Shown here in pieces: positions 10,801 to 20,944 of a DNA stretch of 64,000 nt. The position numbers and the translations under genes were made by a program. The notes under the pieces are model-generated. The model did no database searches, was not told where the DNA came from, and saw only the letters and a program-made list of their open reading frames with translations. The first letter of the stretch is position 1. Every line of letters begins with the position of its first letter. Origin of the DNA: Deinandra increscens subsp. villosa (Eukaryota > Streptophyta > Magnoliopsida > Asterales > Asteraceae); assembly GCA_039602395.1 (NCBI GenBank), contig JBCNJP010000017.1, positions 10,678,871 to 10,742,870 of the forward strand, in the 5' to 3' direction.

Positions 10801-13332
10801 CACTTCCCTCATGATGCCCGCAGCCACTAGCTTCGCTACTTCTTCATTTACCGCACGGCAGCGGTCTCTCCCCATGCCCCTCTTCTTTTGTACTACCGGC
10901 TTTTGATGGGGATCCTCGTTGAGGTGGTGTTCTGTGATTGCCCTTGGCACACCGGTCATGTCGGATGGGGTCCAGGCGAAGACATCCTTGCTGTTTCGGA
11001 GGAGGTTATACAACATTCTCCTCCCCTCTGTAGACAAGTCGGGGCTGACCGTGACGGTTTGGTCCGGGAAGGCCCCGTTAATCAGCCATTTTTCCTGTTT
11101 CATTTCCTCTTCTACGGCCGCTATCAGGGTGTGTTGCCCTTTATCGGAGTTTATCGTGGCTATTCCTTCCCTCGCGGGGAAGCGAATCATGCCATGTGTT
11201 GTTGATACCACCGCACCGAAGGCCAGTATGGCCGGACGGCCAAGCAAGACGTTGTAAGCAGACGGTTTGTCTATCACGATGAAGGTGACTGTTTCTGACC
11301 TTGCCTTCCTTCCCTCTGAGAGGGTCACCGTTACCGTCAGATGTCCCACCGGACTGACTCTTTCACCACTGAACCCAACTAATGACGTGGAGCACGGCCG
11401 CACAGCTGCTTTTATTTCGTCGGATAGTCGCGACAGGCAGTGCATGTACAAAATGTCCGATGCACTCCCTCCGTCAACGTACATTCGGTGCACCGTGTAA
11501 TCCTCTATGCCGACCGTGATTACCATGGGTTCCAGGGTGGGGATCACATCTCCGAGCGGTGGGAAATGTATCGGTCTGCTTGCCCACCACTCGCGGTTGA
11601 TCCGGGGCCGCTTTGGCGGCGGTGCGGTTACCATCAGTACAACCTTTTCCTCCTTTTCCTTCTTGGGTTGCTTCCTTTCCTCCTTGACTTCTCGGACCAG
11701 ATGTGCCAGTTCCCCGGTCTTAACCGCCTTGTCTATCTCCTTCCGCAGTTGATGACACTCGTTGGTGTCGTGGCCCTTGTCACAGTGGAACTCGCAGTAC
11801 TTGCTCATGTTCCTGTTGATTGCCTTGTCACCCATGGGTCTGGGCGGCTTGAACCCAAACCTTGCTTCTTCCGTCTTCAGTATCTCCTTCGGTGTTTTAA
11901 GGAGGTTTGCTAGGTTGGGTCCCCTTTCACCCAACCTGTGCGCCATGGCTGGAGGGCGGTCGTACGGTGCAAACCCGGTTCTTCGGTCGTGCGTTTCGTG
12001 CTTGTCTGGACCGCGCTGCCAAGGGCGTTTTTCTGAATTCTTCCCTTGGCCCGGTCGCGGCCCCAGCCTCGAGTTGATGGAACCGCGCGCGTCTCGCAAC
12101 TGCGCGGCCTCCTCCCCCCTGATGTATGCCTCCGCTCGATCAAGGGCTTCTTGCATCGTTTGGGGTACCCTGGCGCTTAGTTCTTTGATGAGCTGTCTCG
12201 TTCGGATCCCGTGTATGAAACCTGATATCCTTTGGCGCTCGTCCACATTTGCTATGAACAGAGACTCGGTCTTGAACCTATCGATGAAGGTCCGTAGGGG
12301 TTCGCCTTCTCCCTGCCGTATATTATGCAGCTCAATTGGGTCCTTGGTGCATCGGCGTTGCTGGCCGAAGTGAGATAAGAATTGGTTTCTGAGCTGCTGG
12401 AAACGCCCTATGCTTCCGTCCGGTAATGAGTTGAACCATAGCCGCGCAGGGCCTGTGAGTGTTTGGGCGAACATCTTGCACCATACTGCCTCTGCCCATC
12501 TCATGATTTCTCCGGCTACTTCAAACGAGTGCATGTGATCTTCGGGGTCGTCACTCCCGTCATATATTTTTACCGACGTTGGGAGATTCGTCTTCCGAGG
12601 ACATTCGAACATTTCGATCTGCTTACTAAACTTGCTCCGGTTCGGTGGCACATACGGACTTGCTGAGAGCGGTTCCATATCCTCGTAGTTCGGCAGCTTG
12701 TAGGGCTGTGTATCCATCTGTCGCTGTCCCCCTTGTCGCATGTCGGACGGTGTGTAGCAGTCCGACGTACCCTCACCAAGGCGGGCTCCGCCTTGAGCGG
12801 ACGGAGGTGTGCCTCCAAATAACAACTTCCACTGCTGGGCGGCCCATAAGGGGAAGTACTCAGGGGGAAGCTGCGATACAGGGACTCCGGAATCCATCAA
12901 CGGGGTTCGAAACTCCAGCCCCCGATCCTGCCGGGACTTGGTTGCGGTCGTTCGAACCAGAGCCTCGGAGGGATTTCCCTGATCGGCAGTCCGGCGGTGT
13001 GTGGCCGCCTCGCTATCCCTGGGTGCCTTGTCGTAGCGGTTCCTTTCCTTAGCGGGTTGTGACCGTGTGGGAGAGCCTAGGGAGTGTGAGCTTTCCTCTT
13101 GGGAACTTTCATTGTTCGTGATATCGAACGGCCCTTCGAAGTCGAGGTGCGTCTGCACCCCTTTGAGCCGCTTCTCCCTTGCAATCTTGCTCATCATTTG
13201 CTGCAGCTGGTCAAAGTTGGCCTCCACCAACTCAGGGGTGATGGCTTGATTGATAGGGCGGTCACCCCGAGTGGCCTGGTTGACCGTGTCGTCGGCCGGG
13301 GTGGTCATTCTAGTATCTTGAGGTGAGACCAT
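7849..13332 (-). CDS. Tat-lineage Gag-Pol polyprotein, apparently intact
   Basis: One uninterrupted frame of 1,827 codons encodes all proteins needed for copying and integration. In order: gag (retrotransposon-gag block around residues 290-370, ARLWFNSLPDG), a CCHC-like knuckle (CEFHCDKGHDTNEC, about 511-527), an aspartic protease (VDGGSASDIL, about 617, with Gly in place of the usual Thr/Ser after Asp), reverse transcriptase with YVDD (about 967), RNase H, a second archaeal-type RNase H (LYTDGAASKEG, about 1262), the HHCC integrase finger (about 1480), and the integrase core (DIVGPF about 1550, VSDNGKQF about 1612, NGQVERTN about 1646). The first ATG lies only 17 bases from the primer-binding site, and a second Met at codon 9 is an alternative start. 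The length and lack of stops suggest a functional copy. Particle assembly is cytoplasmic and integration nuclear, by family knowledge. Confidence 0.93.
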   Translation of the reverse strand: MVSPQDTRMTTPADDTVNQATRGDRPINQAITPELVEANFDQLQQMMSKIAREKRLKGVQTHLDFEGPFDITNNESSQEESSHSLGSPTRSQPAKERNRYDKAPRDSEAATHRRTADQGNPSEALVRTTATKSRQDRGLEFRTPLMDSGVPVSQLPPEYFPLWAAQQWKLLFGGTPPSAQGGARLGEGTSDCYTPSDMRQGGQRQMDTQPYKLPNYEDMEPLSASPYVPPNRSKFSKQIEMFECPRKTNLPTSVKIYDGSDDPEDHMHSFEVAGEIMRWAEAVWCKMFAQTLTGPARLWFNSLPDGSIGRFQQLRNQFLSHFGQQRRCTKDPIELHNIRQGEGEPLRTFIDRFKTESLFIANVDERQRISGFIHGIRTRQLIKELSARVPQTMQEALDRAEAYIRGEEAAQLRDARGSINSRLGPRPGQGKNSEKRPWQRGPDKHETHDRRTGFAPYDRPPAMAHRLGERGPNLANLLKTPKEILKTEEARFGFKPPRPMGDKAINRNMSKYCEFHCDKGHDTNECHQLRKEIDKAVKTGELAHLVREVKEERKQPKKEKEEKVVLMVTAPPPKRPRINREWWASRPIHFPPLGDVIPTLEPMVITVGIEDYTVHRMYVDGGSASDILYMHCLSRLSDEIKAAVRPCSTSLVGFSGERVSPVGHLTVTVTLSEGRKARSETVTFIVIDKPSAYNVLLGRPAILAFGAVVSTTHGMIRFPAREGIATINSDKGQHTLIAAVEEEMKQEKWLINGAFPDQTVTVSPDLSTEGRRMLYNLLRNSKDVFAWTPSDMTGVPRAITEHHLNEDPHQKPVVQKKRGMGRDRCRAVNEEVAKLVAAGIMREVRYPPWVANPVLVKKSDGSWRMCVDFTAINDACPKDCYPLPPIDAKVDALSGYTFKCFLDAYKGYHQIQMAEEDEEKTAFHADRGTFCYKKMSFGLKNAGATYQRLIDKVFRSQIGRNMEAYVDDLVIKSQTEKTLMKDIEETFANLRAANMKLNPAKCSFGMRQGKFLGHVVEDKNIMANPEKVRAIRQMKSPQTLQELQCLNGRLAALHRFIAKLAEKSMPFFDTLRRCTSKDDFLWTEEAENAFAALKKTLAELPSLTSPEPGEEVVLYLAVGEKVLSSVLCAQRGDKQIPMYFVSRTMVDAETRYSKLEKLLLALVHTTRRLRRYFQAHKVTVLTNYPLREIVQRPETSGRFAKWAIELGDHDLSFKPRTAIKGQVLADFLTEFDKEELDDGQEAPVVKKLPPPMVSSPDAWTLYTDGAASKEGSGAGLVLIDPNGVEVTYAIRLNFPSTNNEAEYEALLAGLRLAKKMGVTKLIARVDSLLVANQLKGDFEIREASLQKYVDRAKELVQGFAEFEIMQIPRGQNKKADALSKLASLAFAHLTKQVPVEVINTPLGDEAEVKEVTADAPGWMTPFVDYLTKGTLPSEGREAKRIQLQSVNYTMKDGRLYRTAYLQPWLRCLTEEEGNYVVREFHQGICGTHSGPRSVVTRMLNSGFYWPTMYSDAEQEIRKCRGCQMHASVQRAPKHNMIPVTSPWPFYKWAIDIVGPFPEAQGRVKFLIVAVDYFTKWVEAKPLATITGKQVINFVWENICCRFGLPGKMVSDNGKQFADNPFKSWCRELQITQIFTSVAHPQANGQVERTNRTIVTGIKARLGEHGKNWVKELSSVIWAIRTTERTSHGHTPFSLTYGTEAVIPAEVGMPSPRQLDFREELNDTELLVNLSLTEERRNMAAINEARYKKKIEGYYNTKVRAVNFRPGDFVFRNNEASRQENQGKLGPNWEGPYQVAEAHTKGSYKLVTLDGKAVPRHWNAMQLKKCYI

Positions 13333-13348
13333 GTCGTGGGTCCCACGG

Positions 13349-13357
13349 ATGGCGCCA
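13349..13357 (-). promoter_or_regulatory. Primer-binding site of the Tat element
   Basis: On the - strand the LTR end is followed after one base by TGGCGCCAT. This matches the TGGCGCC start typical of PBSs complementary to tRNA-Asp in Tat/Athila-type elements. The match weakens after the first seven bases. Confidence 0.7.
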
Positions 13358-13358
13358 A

Positions 13359-13843
13359 TGTAGAATCCTGAGGTTCCGGACCGTGTTGTACCCCTGATCG
13401 GGGCGGCCCGACCGGGATTCTAGGGAGCGTGAGAACCTGTTTTCTGCTTGAGTGCCGGAGCAGGTCTTGCTCCTGAACCTGAAACCTAGAGGTAGAGTTA
13501 GAACAGGGGAGGGAGATTGGTCCTGCGGCTCAGACTGGGACTGACACTTGCATCATTGCCATCCCAGGTCTACCCTCGTGAGTAATAGTGTGTGTGTGGT
13601 GTATTGTGGATTCTCCTTAGCCGTAGGAGCTTAGCAGAGTGGAGCGGATGCCGAAGTAGATACGATATCCGAAGGGATTTAAGTGTCCCTTCCCAGTGGT
13701 TGAGAAGGGGTATATATAGCTCCCTGTACTTTGTCGTGTGCGCCATTAATGCTCTGACCGCTAGCGGTATGGGCGAGCATGCTAGGTGCGTAGCCTAGCT
13801 TCTCTATTTTGGGAAGTGGCGGCTCATGATTGGTGATTATGGC
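13359..13843 (-). repeat. 5' LTR of the Tat element, interrupted by hAT
   Basis: The LTR begins on the + strand with TG at 13359, next to the primer-binding site. A TATA box in - strand orientation (TATATATA, 13711-13718) is placed correctly to drive gag-pol. The visible part is 485 bp and ends where the hAT terminal repeat begins. The outer LTR end should lie beyond the hAT copy. The partner LTR is not visible, so the exact end cannot be checked. Confidence 0.65.
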
Positions 13844-14000
13844 CAGGGCCGGCCCTAGGCATAGGCCGGGTAGGCGACCGCCTAGGGCCCGAGGTTTTGG
13901 AGGGCCCGGAATTTTTAAAAAATTTTGTTATATATATATATATATATATATTAATGTTAATATACATATTAAACGTTTGATATAATAAAACAACTTAAAT

Positions 14001-14063
14001 GCAGCGCAGCCGGTTACTCCTTGGAATCAAGAAACAGAGGTCGCAGGTTCTAATCTGCTGGTC
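14001..14063 (+). other. tRNA-like fragment in the hAT 5' region
   Basis: The segment has a degenerate tRNA look: a D-arm-like GCCGGTTACTCC, then GAGGTCGCAGGTTCTAATCTG, close to the T-arm/B-box consensus GGTTCRANTCC. It cannot fold as a complete tRNA by eye. It may be a SINE or tRNA remnant carried inside the element. Confidence 0.4.
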
Positions 14064-14380
14064 CTCTGTTTCGTTTTTTTTTTTATAAATTTCGCTGTTT
14101 TGAAAGAAGAAGGACCAATTTTGTAAACTTTCAAAACTTATTTTTTGTAATTCCACAATCGAGTTCTACAGGTCACTCATCAGACTCCCAATCTACGCTT
14201 AAAACCTCTCCTCTGGACCCTCTGTCCCTCTGCTCTCGCCGCCTCTACTCACTCATCAGACTCCGAGTTCCGACAATCCGACCAAGGCGACCTCCGGCCG
14301 ACGACCTCTGGCCGGCGACCTCTGTCTGACGGCCGGCGACCTCTCTACTCTCCAACCTAGGGTTTAATTGAGCCATTGAG

Positions 14381-14622
14381 GTATTTTGATTTAGTGTTTA
14401 ATTGTTTGTTTTTTTACAAATTTGAAATTTCTAGTGTAATTAGATGAATATATAGTTTAGTTTCTATGATTCATTGGTTCTATTAATGATTTATGCTTTA
14501 TGCATTAGTGAAAAGAGAATTAGGGTTGAAGTTTGTGTTTATGGTTTATGTTCTTGGTATAATTTTGTGATTTAGTGAATTAAGGTTTAATTTTGATGTA
14601 ATTTTGATTTTTTATGTATTAG
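14381..14622 (+). other. Putative 5'-UTR intron of the hAT transposase
   Basis: A donor-like GAG|GTATTTTG and an acceptor-like TATTAG directly before the ATG at 14626 bound a T-rich 242-bp stretch with intron-like composition. This is inferred from sequence only. Confidence 0.4.
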
Positions 14623-14625
14623 ATC

Positions 14626-17193
14626 ATGCCTCCCAAATCCTTTTACAAGTACAAAAGCGGGGCTATGAAGCTTAAAAAGAAAAAAGCGGAAAATGAGTTG
14701 ATAAAATCTCAAGCGGGGGCCATATTTAGTTATTTCTCAAAACAATCTACAACTTCTAATGTTGATGCTAATGTGGATGGAGATGGTGTTAATTTGGATG
14801 GAGATGTGGATGTTGATGTTAATTTGGATGGAGATGTGGATGTTGATGTTAATTTGGATGGAGATAATGTCGAAGCTAATGTGGATGTTAATATAGATGA
14901 AGATGATGGTGCTAATATGGATGAGGATGATGATGTTAATTTGGATGGAGATAATGTCGAAGCTAACACGGGTCCAAATATTGATATTTTTGATCCTAGA
15001 ATGTGGGATGGACTTAATCCTAACATGATCAATGTTTTGGTAGAGAAAGGACCAAAACGGGATTTGACGATTAAGAAGGGTCCCCGGGATAAATTTGGAA
15101 GACGGTTTTCTTCAACCATGTATACGAGAACTCTTGAAAATAAGGCTAGTTGTGATAGAGATTGGCTAGTTTATTCGAAAGAGCTTGACAAAATATTTTG
15201 TTTTTGTTGTAAGTTATTTAAAGATGGGATTTCAAAAGGTTGTTTGGATGATGAAGGTTATGCGGATTGGAAAAATGCTAGTGCTAGACTTAAAGAGCAC
15301 GAAGTTAGCCTTGAACATATGAAGAATATGAAGCAATGGTATGAAATGCGAAAAAGGTTGAACGTCGACGCAACAATTGACCAAGTAGCCTACGCCCAGT
15401 ATAAGAAAGAAAAAGAGTATTGGAAGCAAGTCATTTTCAGAATTATTTCACTCATTAAGTATCTTGCTAAACACGGTATAGCCTTTCGCGGAACGAAAGA
15501 AAAGTTGAATGAAAAAAGTAATGGAAATTTTATGGGATTGGTTGAGACGTTTGGAGAGTATGACCCGATTATAAAAGAGCATATACGGCGTGTGAAACAT
15601 GATGATCTTCGCGTACATTATCTTGGGCACAACATCCAAAACGAGTTGATACTTTTACTTGCCGATGAAGTTAGATTGGAAATTATCAAGAACATAAAGC
15701 AAGCGAAGTATTACTCCATCATCCTTGATTGCACCCCCGATGTAAGTCACCAAGAACAAATGACTTTAATTGTGAGGTATGTTAATGTTAACTCTAATCC
15801 TATTAAAGTTGAGGAATCTTTTTTGGGTTTTTTGATTGTTAATGATACCACTGGTAAAGGATTATTTGATGTTACACTTGAGGAGTTAGAGCGTCTTGGT
15901 CTTGATGTTGATGATATGCGTGGTCAAGGATATGACAATGGTTCAAACATGAAAGGAAAACATCAAGGTGTTCAAAGTAGATTCTCAAAGATAAATCCTA
16001 GAGCTTTTTATACTCCATGTGGATGTCATAGTTTGAATCTTACATTGTGTGACATGGCTAACACTTGCACCAAATGTAAGACTTTTTTTGGTATCATACA
16101 ACGGATTTATACTATCTTCGCAAATTCTACTAAGAGGTGGCAAATCCTAAAAGACAATGTTAAAGGATTGACCTTAAAATCCTTATCCACCACTCGTTGG
16201 GAAAGTCGCGTTGAAAGTGTTAAAGCTATCAGATTTCAAGTTGCAGATATAAGAGAAGCTTTGCTTCAAGTTGGGGAAAATGATGATGATCCTTTAATTC
16301 AAAGTGCTGCAGATTCGCTTGCAAACACCGAACTTGGTGATTTCTCATTTTTAGTATCAATTGTCATTTGGTATGAAATACTAGCAAAGGTGAATATTGT
16401 GAGCAAAAAGTTGCAATCTAAAGATATGATTCTTGATGTTGCTATTAAAGAAGTGAACAAGTTGATTATATTTTTTAAGGAGTTTAGAGAAACGGGACTT
16501 CCTAATTCGATTAAGGAAGCTAAGGAAATTGCCATTAAAATTGGTGTTGATCCGTTATTCCCTCAAAGACGACAGATTCGTAGGAAAAAACAGTTTGATG
16601 AGTCTTCAAGTGAACCAGAAGTTATACTTTCAGCCGAGGAGAACTTTAAAGTCAATTACTTTTTAGTTCTTGTTGATCAAGCGATTGTTTCTCTTGAAGC
16701 ACGATTCGAACAATACAAAGAATACGAAAAAATATTTGGTTTTCTGTTTCCTAAAAAGTTGAGGGAACTTGAAGAAACAAAACTGAAGTCACGTTGTTAT
16801 TTTCTTCAAGATGCATTGAAGTATGGTGAAAACTCAGATATTGATGCTGACGAACTTTTCTTGGAGTTGAAGTTGTTTGAGACATTTTAACCAAGGCGTA
16901 TTACGAGTCCTTTTGATGCTTTAGCACATCTGCAACATGACAATTTCTTTCCTAATGCCTTAATTGCATATAGAATCATGTTGACTGTTCCGGTTACAGT
17001 GGCATCAGCAGAAAGAAGTTTTTCCAAATTGAAATTGTTGAAGTCCTATTTACGATCTACAATGACTCAAGAAAGACTAAATGGACTGGCAATTCTATCT
17101 ATTGAAGACGATATATTAGAGAATGTTGATTATGAAGTGTTGGTTGAAAAGTTTGCTACTAAAAACGCTAAGAGAGCCTCGCGATTTGTTTAG
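14626..17193 (+). pseudogene. hAT transposase (TTF-type finger, DUF4371, C-terminal dimerisation), one in-frame stop
   Basis: The protein starts with a basic N-terminus (MPPKSFYKYKSGAMKLKKKK). An acidic tandem repeat follows, with NLDGDVDVDV units between about residues 45 and 115. Next come a TTF-type zinc-finger region (about 165-245, CFCCKLF), a DUF4371-like catalytic core (LDCTPDVSHQEQ, DMRGQGYDNGSNM, CGCHSLNLTLCDMA), and the hAT C-terminal dimerisation domain (VPVTVASAERSFSKLKLLKS). The architecture is that of plant 'zinc finger MYM-type 1-like' hAT transposases, which excise and reinsert the element through its TIRs. A single TAA at 16888-16890 separates the core from the dimerisation domain. 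The frame is otherwise open from 14626 to 17193. The copy is therefore probably inactive through one nonsense change, unless the stop is removed by splicing or is an error. Confidence 0.88.
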
Positions 17194-17218
17194 GTATTTA
17201 AAACTTGACTTTATCTAA

Positions 17219-17361
17219 TGTTATTACAATCTCTCGTTACAATATTATTAGACTAGATAGTACCGATTGTAATTATTGTATAGATTAGGGTGTAATCTAT
17301 ACTTTGTATCCCTATAAATATTAATGTGAATACAAGGAGAGACAACTTTCGAAATCTATCA
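17219..17361 (+). repeat. 5' LTR and PBS of the copia element
   Basis: TG...CA ends, a TATA-like CTATAAATA at about 17312-17320, and the PBS TGGTATCACGAG at 17362-17373. No second LTR is present to test the boundaries, so the left end is the best TG fit. Confidence 0.65.
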
Positions 17362-17541
17362 TGGTATCACGAGTTTTCGGTTTTGCCCTCTAAACACCCC
17401 TCTCCTATTTTTTCCTCTCCTGTTACGTTTCTCTCACCCCTGCCGGCCCTAACCCTAGGTCGCAGGCCACCCTTTGTCACCACCCTTCTTCTCGTTCTAC
17501 CTCTTCTCCTCCTCCCTACATCACCGGTTTTCTCCTTCATC

Positions 17542-20444
17542 ATGGAAAAACTTCACCCAGCCCTCACCGTAACCAACATAAAGGCCTTCGTACCCCTAAC
17601 CCTTGATCTGGATACCGACGACTATAACTCGTGGTCGGAGCTTTTCCGTATTCACTGTCGTGCATACGAAGTGATCGACCATATCATCCCGTCCGAAGCC
17701 GCTCCTTCTGCCAGCGCTAAACCCGATGATGCTCTCTGGAAACGGCTTGATTCCGTTGTTCTCCAGTGGCTCTACGGTACGCTTTCACAGCCCCTTCTCC
17801 GCACCCTTCTCAAGACCGACACAACAGCGGAGAAAGCATGGCTGGCATTACGAGGCATTTTTCTTGACAATAAAAATTCTCGGGCGGTTCTTCTTCAACA
17901 AAAGTTCTCTAATACCAAACTAGACTCTTTCAAGGATGTATCTAGTTACTGCCAGGCGCTAAAGTCCCTCTCCGATCAGTTACGAGACGTTGGTTCAGCC
18001 GTTGATGATAACCGTTTGGTGCTGCAGATCATCGCCGGGTTGAACGAAAAGTTTGATGGGGTGGCAACAGTGATCCAACAGTCCGATCCGTTGCCGGATT
18101 TTTACGCCACCCGCTCCAAACTCATATTGGAGGAGACTCGCAGGCAAAATCAAGCAGCCCCGCCCACCGCTCTTGCCGCTTCTGTCGGGTCCGTACCGGA
18201 CTCCGGCGCTTCTTTACAGCAACCGCCACCGCCTGTCTACACCGCCGCTCGCAGCCATTCGTTCCCACAGCCTCAGTTCCGTCCTCAGTCCGGGGGACGC
18301 GGTGGATATGACAACCGCAATCGGGGTCGCAATGGTAATCCTCGCAACAACCGCCGGAATGGACGAGGTGGTCGCGGTAATTTTTCTAATGGTTCGTATT
18401 TCCAGCCTGTTATGTTTCCAAATACTTTCAATCATGGCCAACCCGTATGGAACTACCCTCCACAGCAATGGACCAGCCCACCTGTCCCTTACCCGACCAT
18501 GCAACCGACCCGCCCGGTGATCCGTCCTCCCACATCAGCAGGCATTCTAGGCCCCGGTCCCTCTCAAGCTTATTATGGTGCAGAAGGTTCTTACATGCCA
18601 ACAAATATTCCTCAGGCGATGCACACGATGTCCTACACTCCAACTTTTGCTCAAGATCCGCAGTGGTACTTAGATACTGGGGCTACCAATCACATGTCTC
18701 ACTCTACAGGTACGCTTTCAACTTATGTCAATAATAGCATTCCGAACCATGTAGTCGTTGGCAACGGTTTCCACATACCCATAAATGGCACCGGTAACAC
18801 AACCCTTGCCCCGCCCTTCCCTCCCCTCAAAATAAATAATATACTTGTAGCCCCTAAACTCATCAAAAATTTGTTATCCGTCCGCCAACTCACCACTGAT
18901 AATAAAATATCTATTGAATTTGACCCTTTTGGCTTTCTTGTGAAGGATTACCAGACGCGGATACCTATCCTCAGATGTAACAGTACGGGTGATCTTTATC
19001 CTTTGTCCCTGCCTTCATCTCAAGTCACCACTCCCTCTGCCTTTGCTGCACTTTCCCAAGACCTTTGGCATCATCGTTTGGGCCATCCTGGTTCCACTTT
19101 GTTACGTGTTTTGAATAATAAACATTTTATTTCTGTTGGGAATGTTTCTAATTCTGAACTATGTCAGTCATGCATTTTTGGTAAACATGTTAAACTTCCA
19201 TTTTATGATTCGGTGACTTCTACTTCTATGCCTTTTGATATTGTTCATAGCGATTTATGGACCTCCCCGGTCCAAAGTTTAGGTGGACACCGTTATTATG
19301 TTCTATTTCTTGATGATTTCACCAATTATTTGTGGACATTTCCATTGCTTGCCAAATCTCATGTATTTTCCATTTTCAAAAATTTTCACCGATTAATACA
19401 AACCCAATTCAATTGCAACATTAAAACTCTTCAATGTGACAATGGCACTGAATACAATAACCGCAATTTCCATGATTTTTGCAATGAACATGGCATGCTA
19501 TTTCGCTTTAGTTGTCCATACACCTCCTCCCAAAATGGCAAATCCGAAAGAAAGATCCGCTCTATCAATAATATCATCCGAACCCTTCTCAATCACGCTT
19601 CCCTACCCACTGATCTTTGGCATCATGCGCTTCAACTCGCCACTTATCTTTTGAACATATTGCCACATAAAACTAAAAATTACCAAACACCCACCTTTCT
19701 TCTTTACCACAAACATCCGTCTTACACCCATCTCCGCACCTTCGGGTGCCTCTGCTACCCTCTCACCCCTTCCTCCACGATCCATAAATTAGAAAATCGC
19801 TCATCCGCGTGCGTCTTTCTCGGGTACCCCTCTAATCATAGGGGGTACAAATGCCTTGAGCTCTCCACCCGTAAAATCCTCATTTCCCGGCACGTAGTTT
19901 TCGATGAGCATGTCTTCCCCTTTCGGAATCTTAACCGTGTCCCTCCCTCCTATTCCTTTCTTGACGATGGTATCCACCCGGCTCACTGGTCATCCTTCAC
20001 ATCCACCCCCCACCCCTCCGACGGCCCTCCTACCGGTGCCTCTTCACAACCTCCGTCCCCCCTACCTCACGGCCCCCCTGCACCACCCGACCCACCAGCC
20101 GCTACCCCTCCCCCCTCCCATCTCCTCCCCGTCCCCCATAACTACGACCGAACCTCACACTCCCTCATCGACCCCTTCCCCTGCCCCTCCACAGCCCGTT
20201 CCTCGCACCATGACCACCCGCTCCATGGTCGGCACCTCCAAGCCTAAAATTATTTTTGACCTTCACACCTCCGCCACCCCTATCCCACTACCTAAAAATG
20301 TGCCTGAGGCCCTCTCGTTACCCGTGTGGAACCGTGCCATGACTGATGAGTTTAATGCTCTTATCGATAATAATACTTGGGAGCTCGTACCTCGTACATC
20401 GGACATGAATATCATTCGTTGCATGTGGATTTTTAAACATAGGC
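17542..20444 (+). pseudogene. Copia Gag-Pol, frameshifted between integrase and RT, truncated by gap
   Basis: The first ATG after the PBS is at 17542 (MEKLHPALTVTNIKAFVPL). Gag is of the RE1 type. Instead of a clear zinc knuckle it ends in an Arg/Gly/Asn-rich RNA-binding tract (18283-18395). The protease block WYLDTGATNHMSH is near residue 374. The GAG-pre-integrase block LWHHRLGHPGST is near 507. The integrase core follows (HSDLW about 565, CDNGTEY about 631, SSQNGKSERK about 667). The frame ends at 20247. A Pro/Ser/Thr-rich linker and the RT start (WNRAMTDEFNALIDNNTWEL) continue in the next frame, so a one-base shift lies at about 19950-20150. The rest of RT and RNase H is missing in the gap. 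Confidence 0.87.
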
Positions 20445-20944
20445 NNNNNNNNNNNNNNNNNNNNNNNNNNNNNNNNNNNNNNNNNNNNNNNNNNNNNNNN
20501 NNNNNNNNNNNNNNNNNNNNNNNNNNNNNNNNNNNNNNNNNNNNNNNNNNNNNNNNNNNNNNNNNNNNNNNNNNNNNNNNNNNNNNNNNNNNNNNNNNNN
20601 NNNNNNNNNNNNNNNNNNNNNNNNNNNNNNNNNNNNNNNNNNNNNNNNNNNNNNNNNNNNNNNNNNNNNNNNNNNNNNNNNNNNNNNNNNNNNNNNNNNN
20701 NNNNNNNNNNNNNNNNNNNNNNNNNNNNNNNNNNNNNNNNNNNNNNNNNNNNNNNNNNNNNNNNNNNNNNNNNNNNNNNNNNNNNNNNNNNNNNNNNNNN
20801 NNNNNNNNNNNNNNNNNNNNNNNNNNNNNNNNNNNNNNNNNNNNNNNNNNNNNNNNNNNNNNNNNNNNNNNNNNNNNNNNNNNNNNNNNNNNNNNNNNNN
20901 NNNNNNNNNNNNNNNNNNNNNNNNNNNNNNNNNNNNNNNNNNNN
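20445..20944. other. Assembly gap (500 N)
   Basis: Exactly 500 undetermined bases. The sequence after it does not resume copia RT, so either much more than 500 bp is missing or unrelated contigs are joined here. Confidence 0.98.

Larger units (their letters stand above)
4445..13843 (-). mobile_element. Tat-lineage Ty3/gypsy retrotransposon (5' LTR partial, 3' LTR in gap)
   Basis: The element lies on the - strand: 5' LTR from 13359 upward, primer-binding site 13349-13357, gag-pol 13332-7849, then a non-coding region and an oppositely oriented gene (4818-7305). The domain order protease, RT, RNase H, second archaeal-type RNase H, integrase is diagnostic of the Tat group. Extra open frames, including antisense ones, are known in this lineage (for example Grande). 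The 5' LTR is interrupted by a hAT transposon at 13844, and the 3' LTR must lie in or beyond the gap. The internal coding sequence is intact, which suggests recent activity. Confidence 0.87.
13844..17218 (+). mobile_element. hAT superfamily transposon (3' end not seen)
   Basis: The left end starts CAGGGCCGGCCCTAGGC, the GGGCCGGCCC-type terminus common in plant hAT elements. The element carries a hAT transposase gene (14626-17193) in the + direction. The 8 bases before the end are ATTATGGC, the expected target-site duplication. The right TIR with its second ATTATGGC copy was not found, because a copia element follows at 17219 and then the gap. The 5' region contains a short (TA)n run (13930-13952) and a tRNA-like segment. 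Confidence 0.82.
17219..20444 (+). mobile_element. Ty1/copia retrotransposon with short LTR, 3' part lost in gap
   Basis: A 143-bp LTR (17219-17361, TGTTATTACA...TCTATCA) is followed directly by TGGTATCACGAG, a variant of the initiator-Met-tRNA primer-binding site. A gag-protease-integrase frame and the start of RT follow up to the gap. The very short LTR and RE1-like gag suggest the Ale lineage. The bases before the LTR are TCTAA. The matching duplication and the 3' LTR are not visible. The element sits directly behind the hAT transposase, so it inserted into that transposon. Confidence 0.83.

Noticed and set aside
9134..13326. Several + strand open frames of 60-216 codons opposite Tat gag-pol
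   Set aside because: They are shadow frames of the 1,827-codon polyprotein, with no recognisable domains.
17200..17361. 3' terminal inverted repeat of the hAT element
   Set aside because: No GGGCCGGCCC-type end is present. The sequence fits a short copia LTR followed by a PBS.
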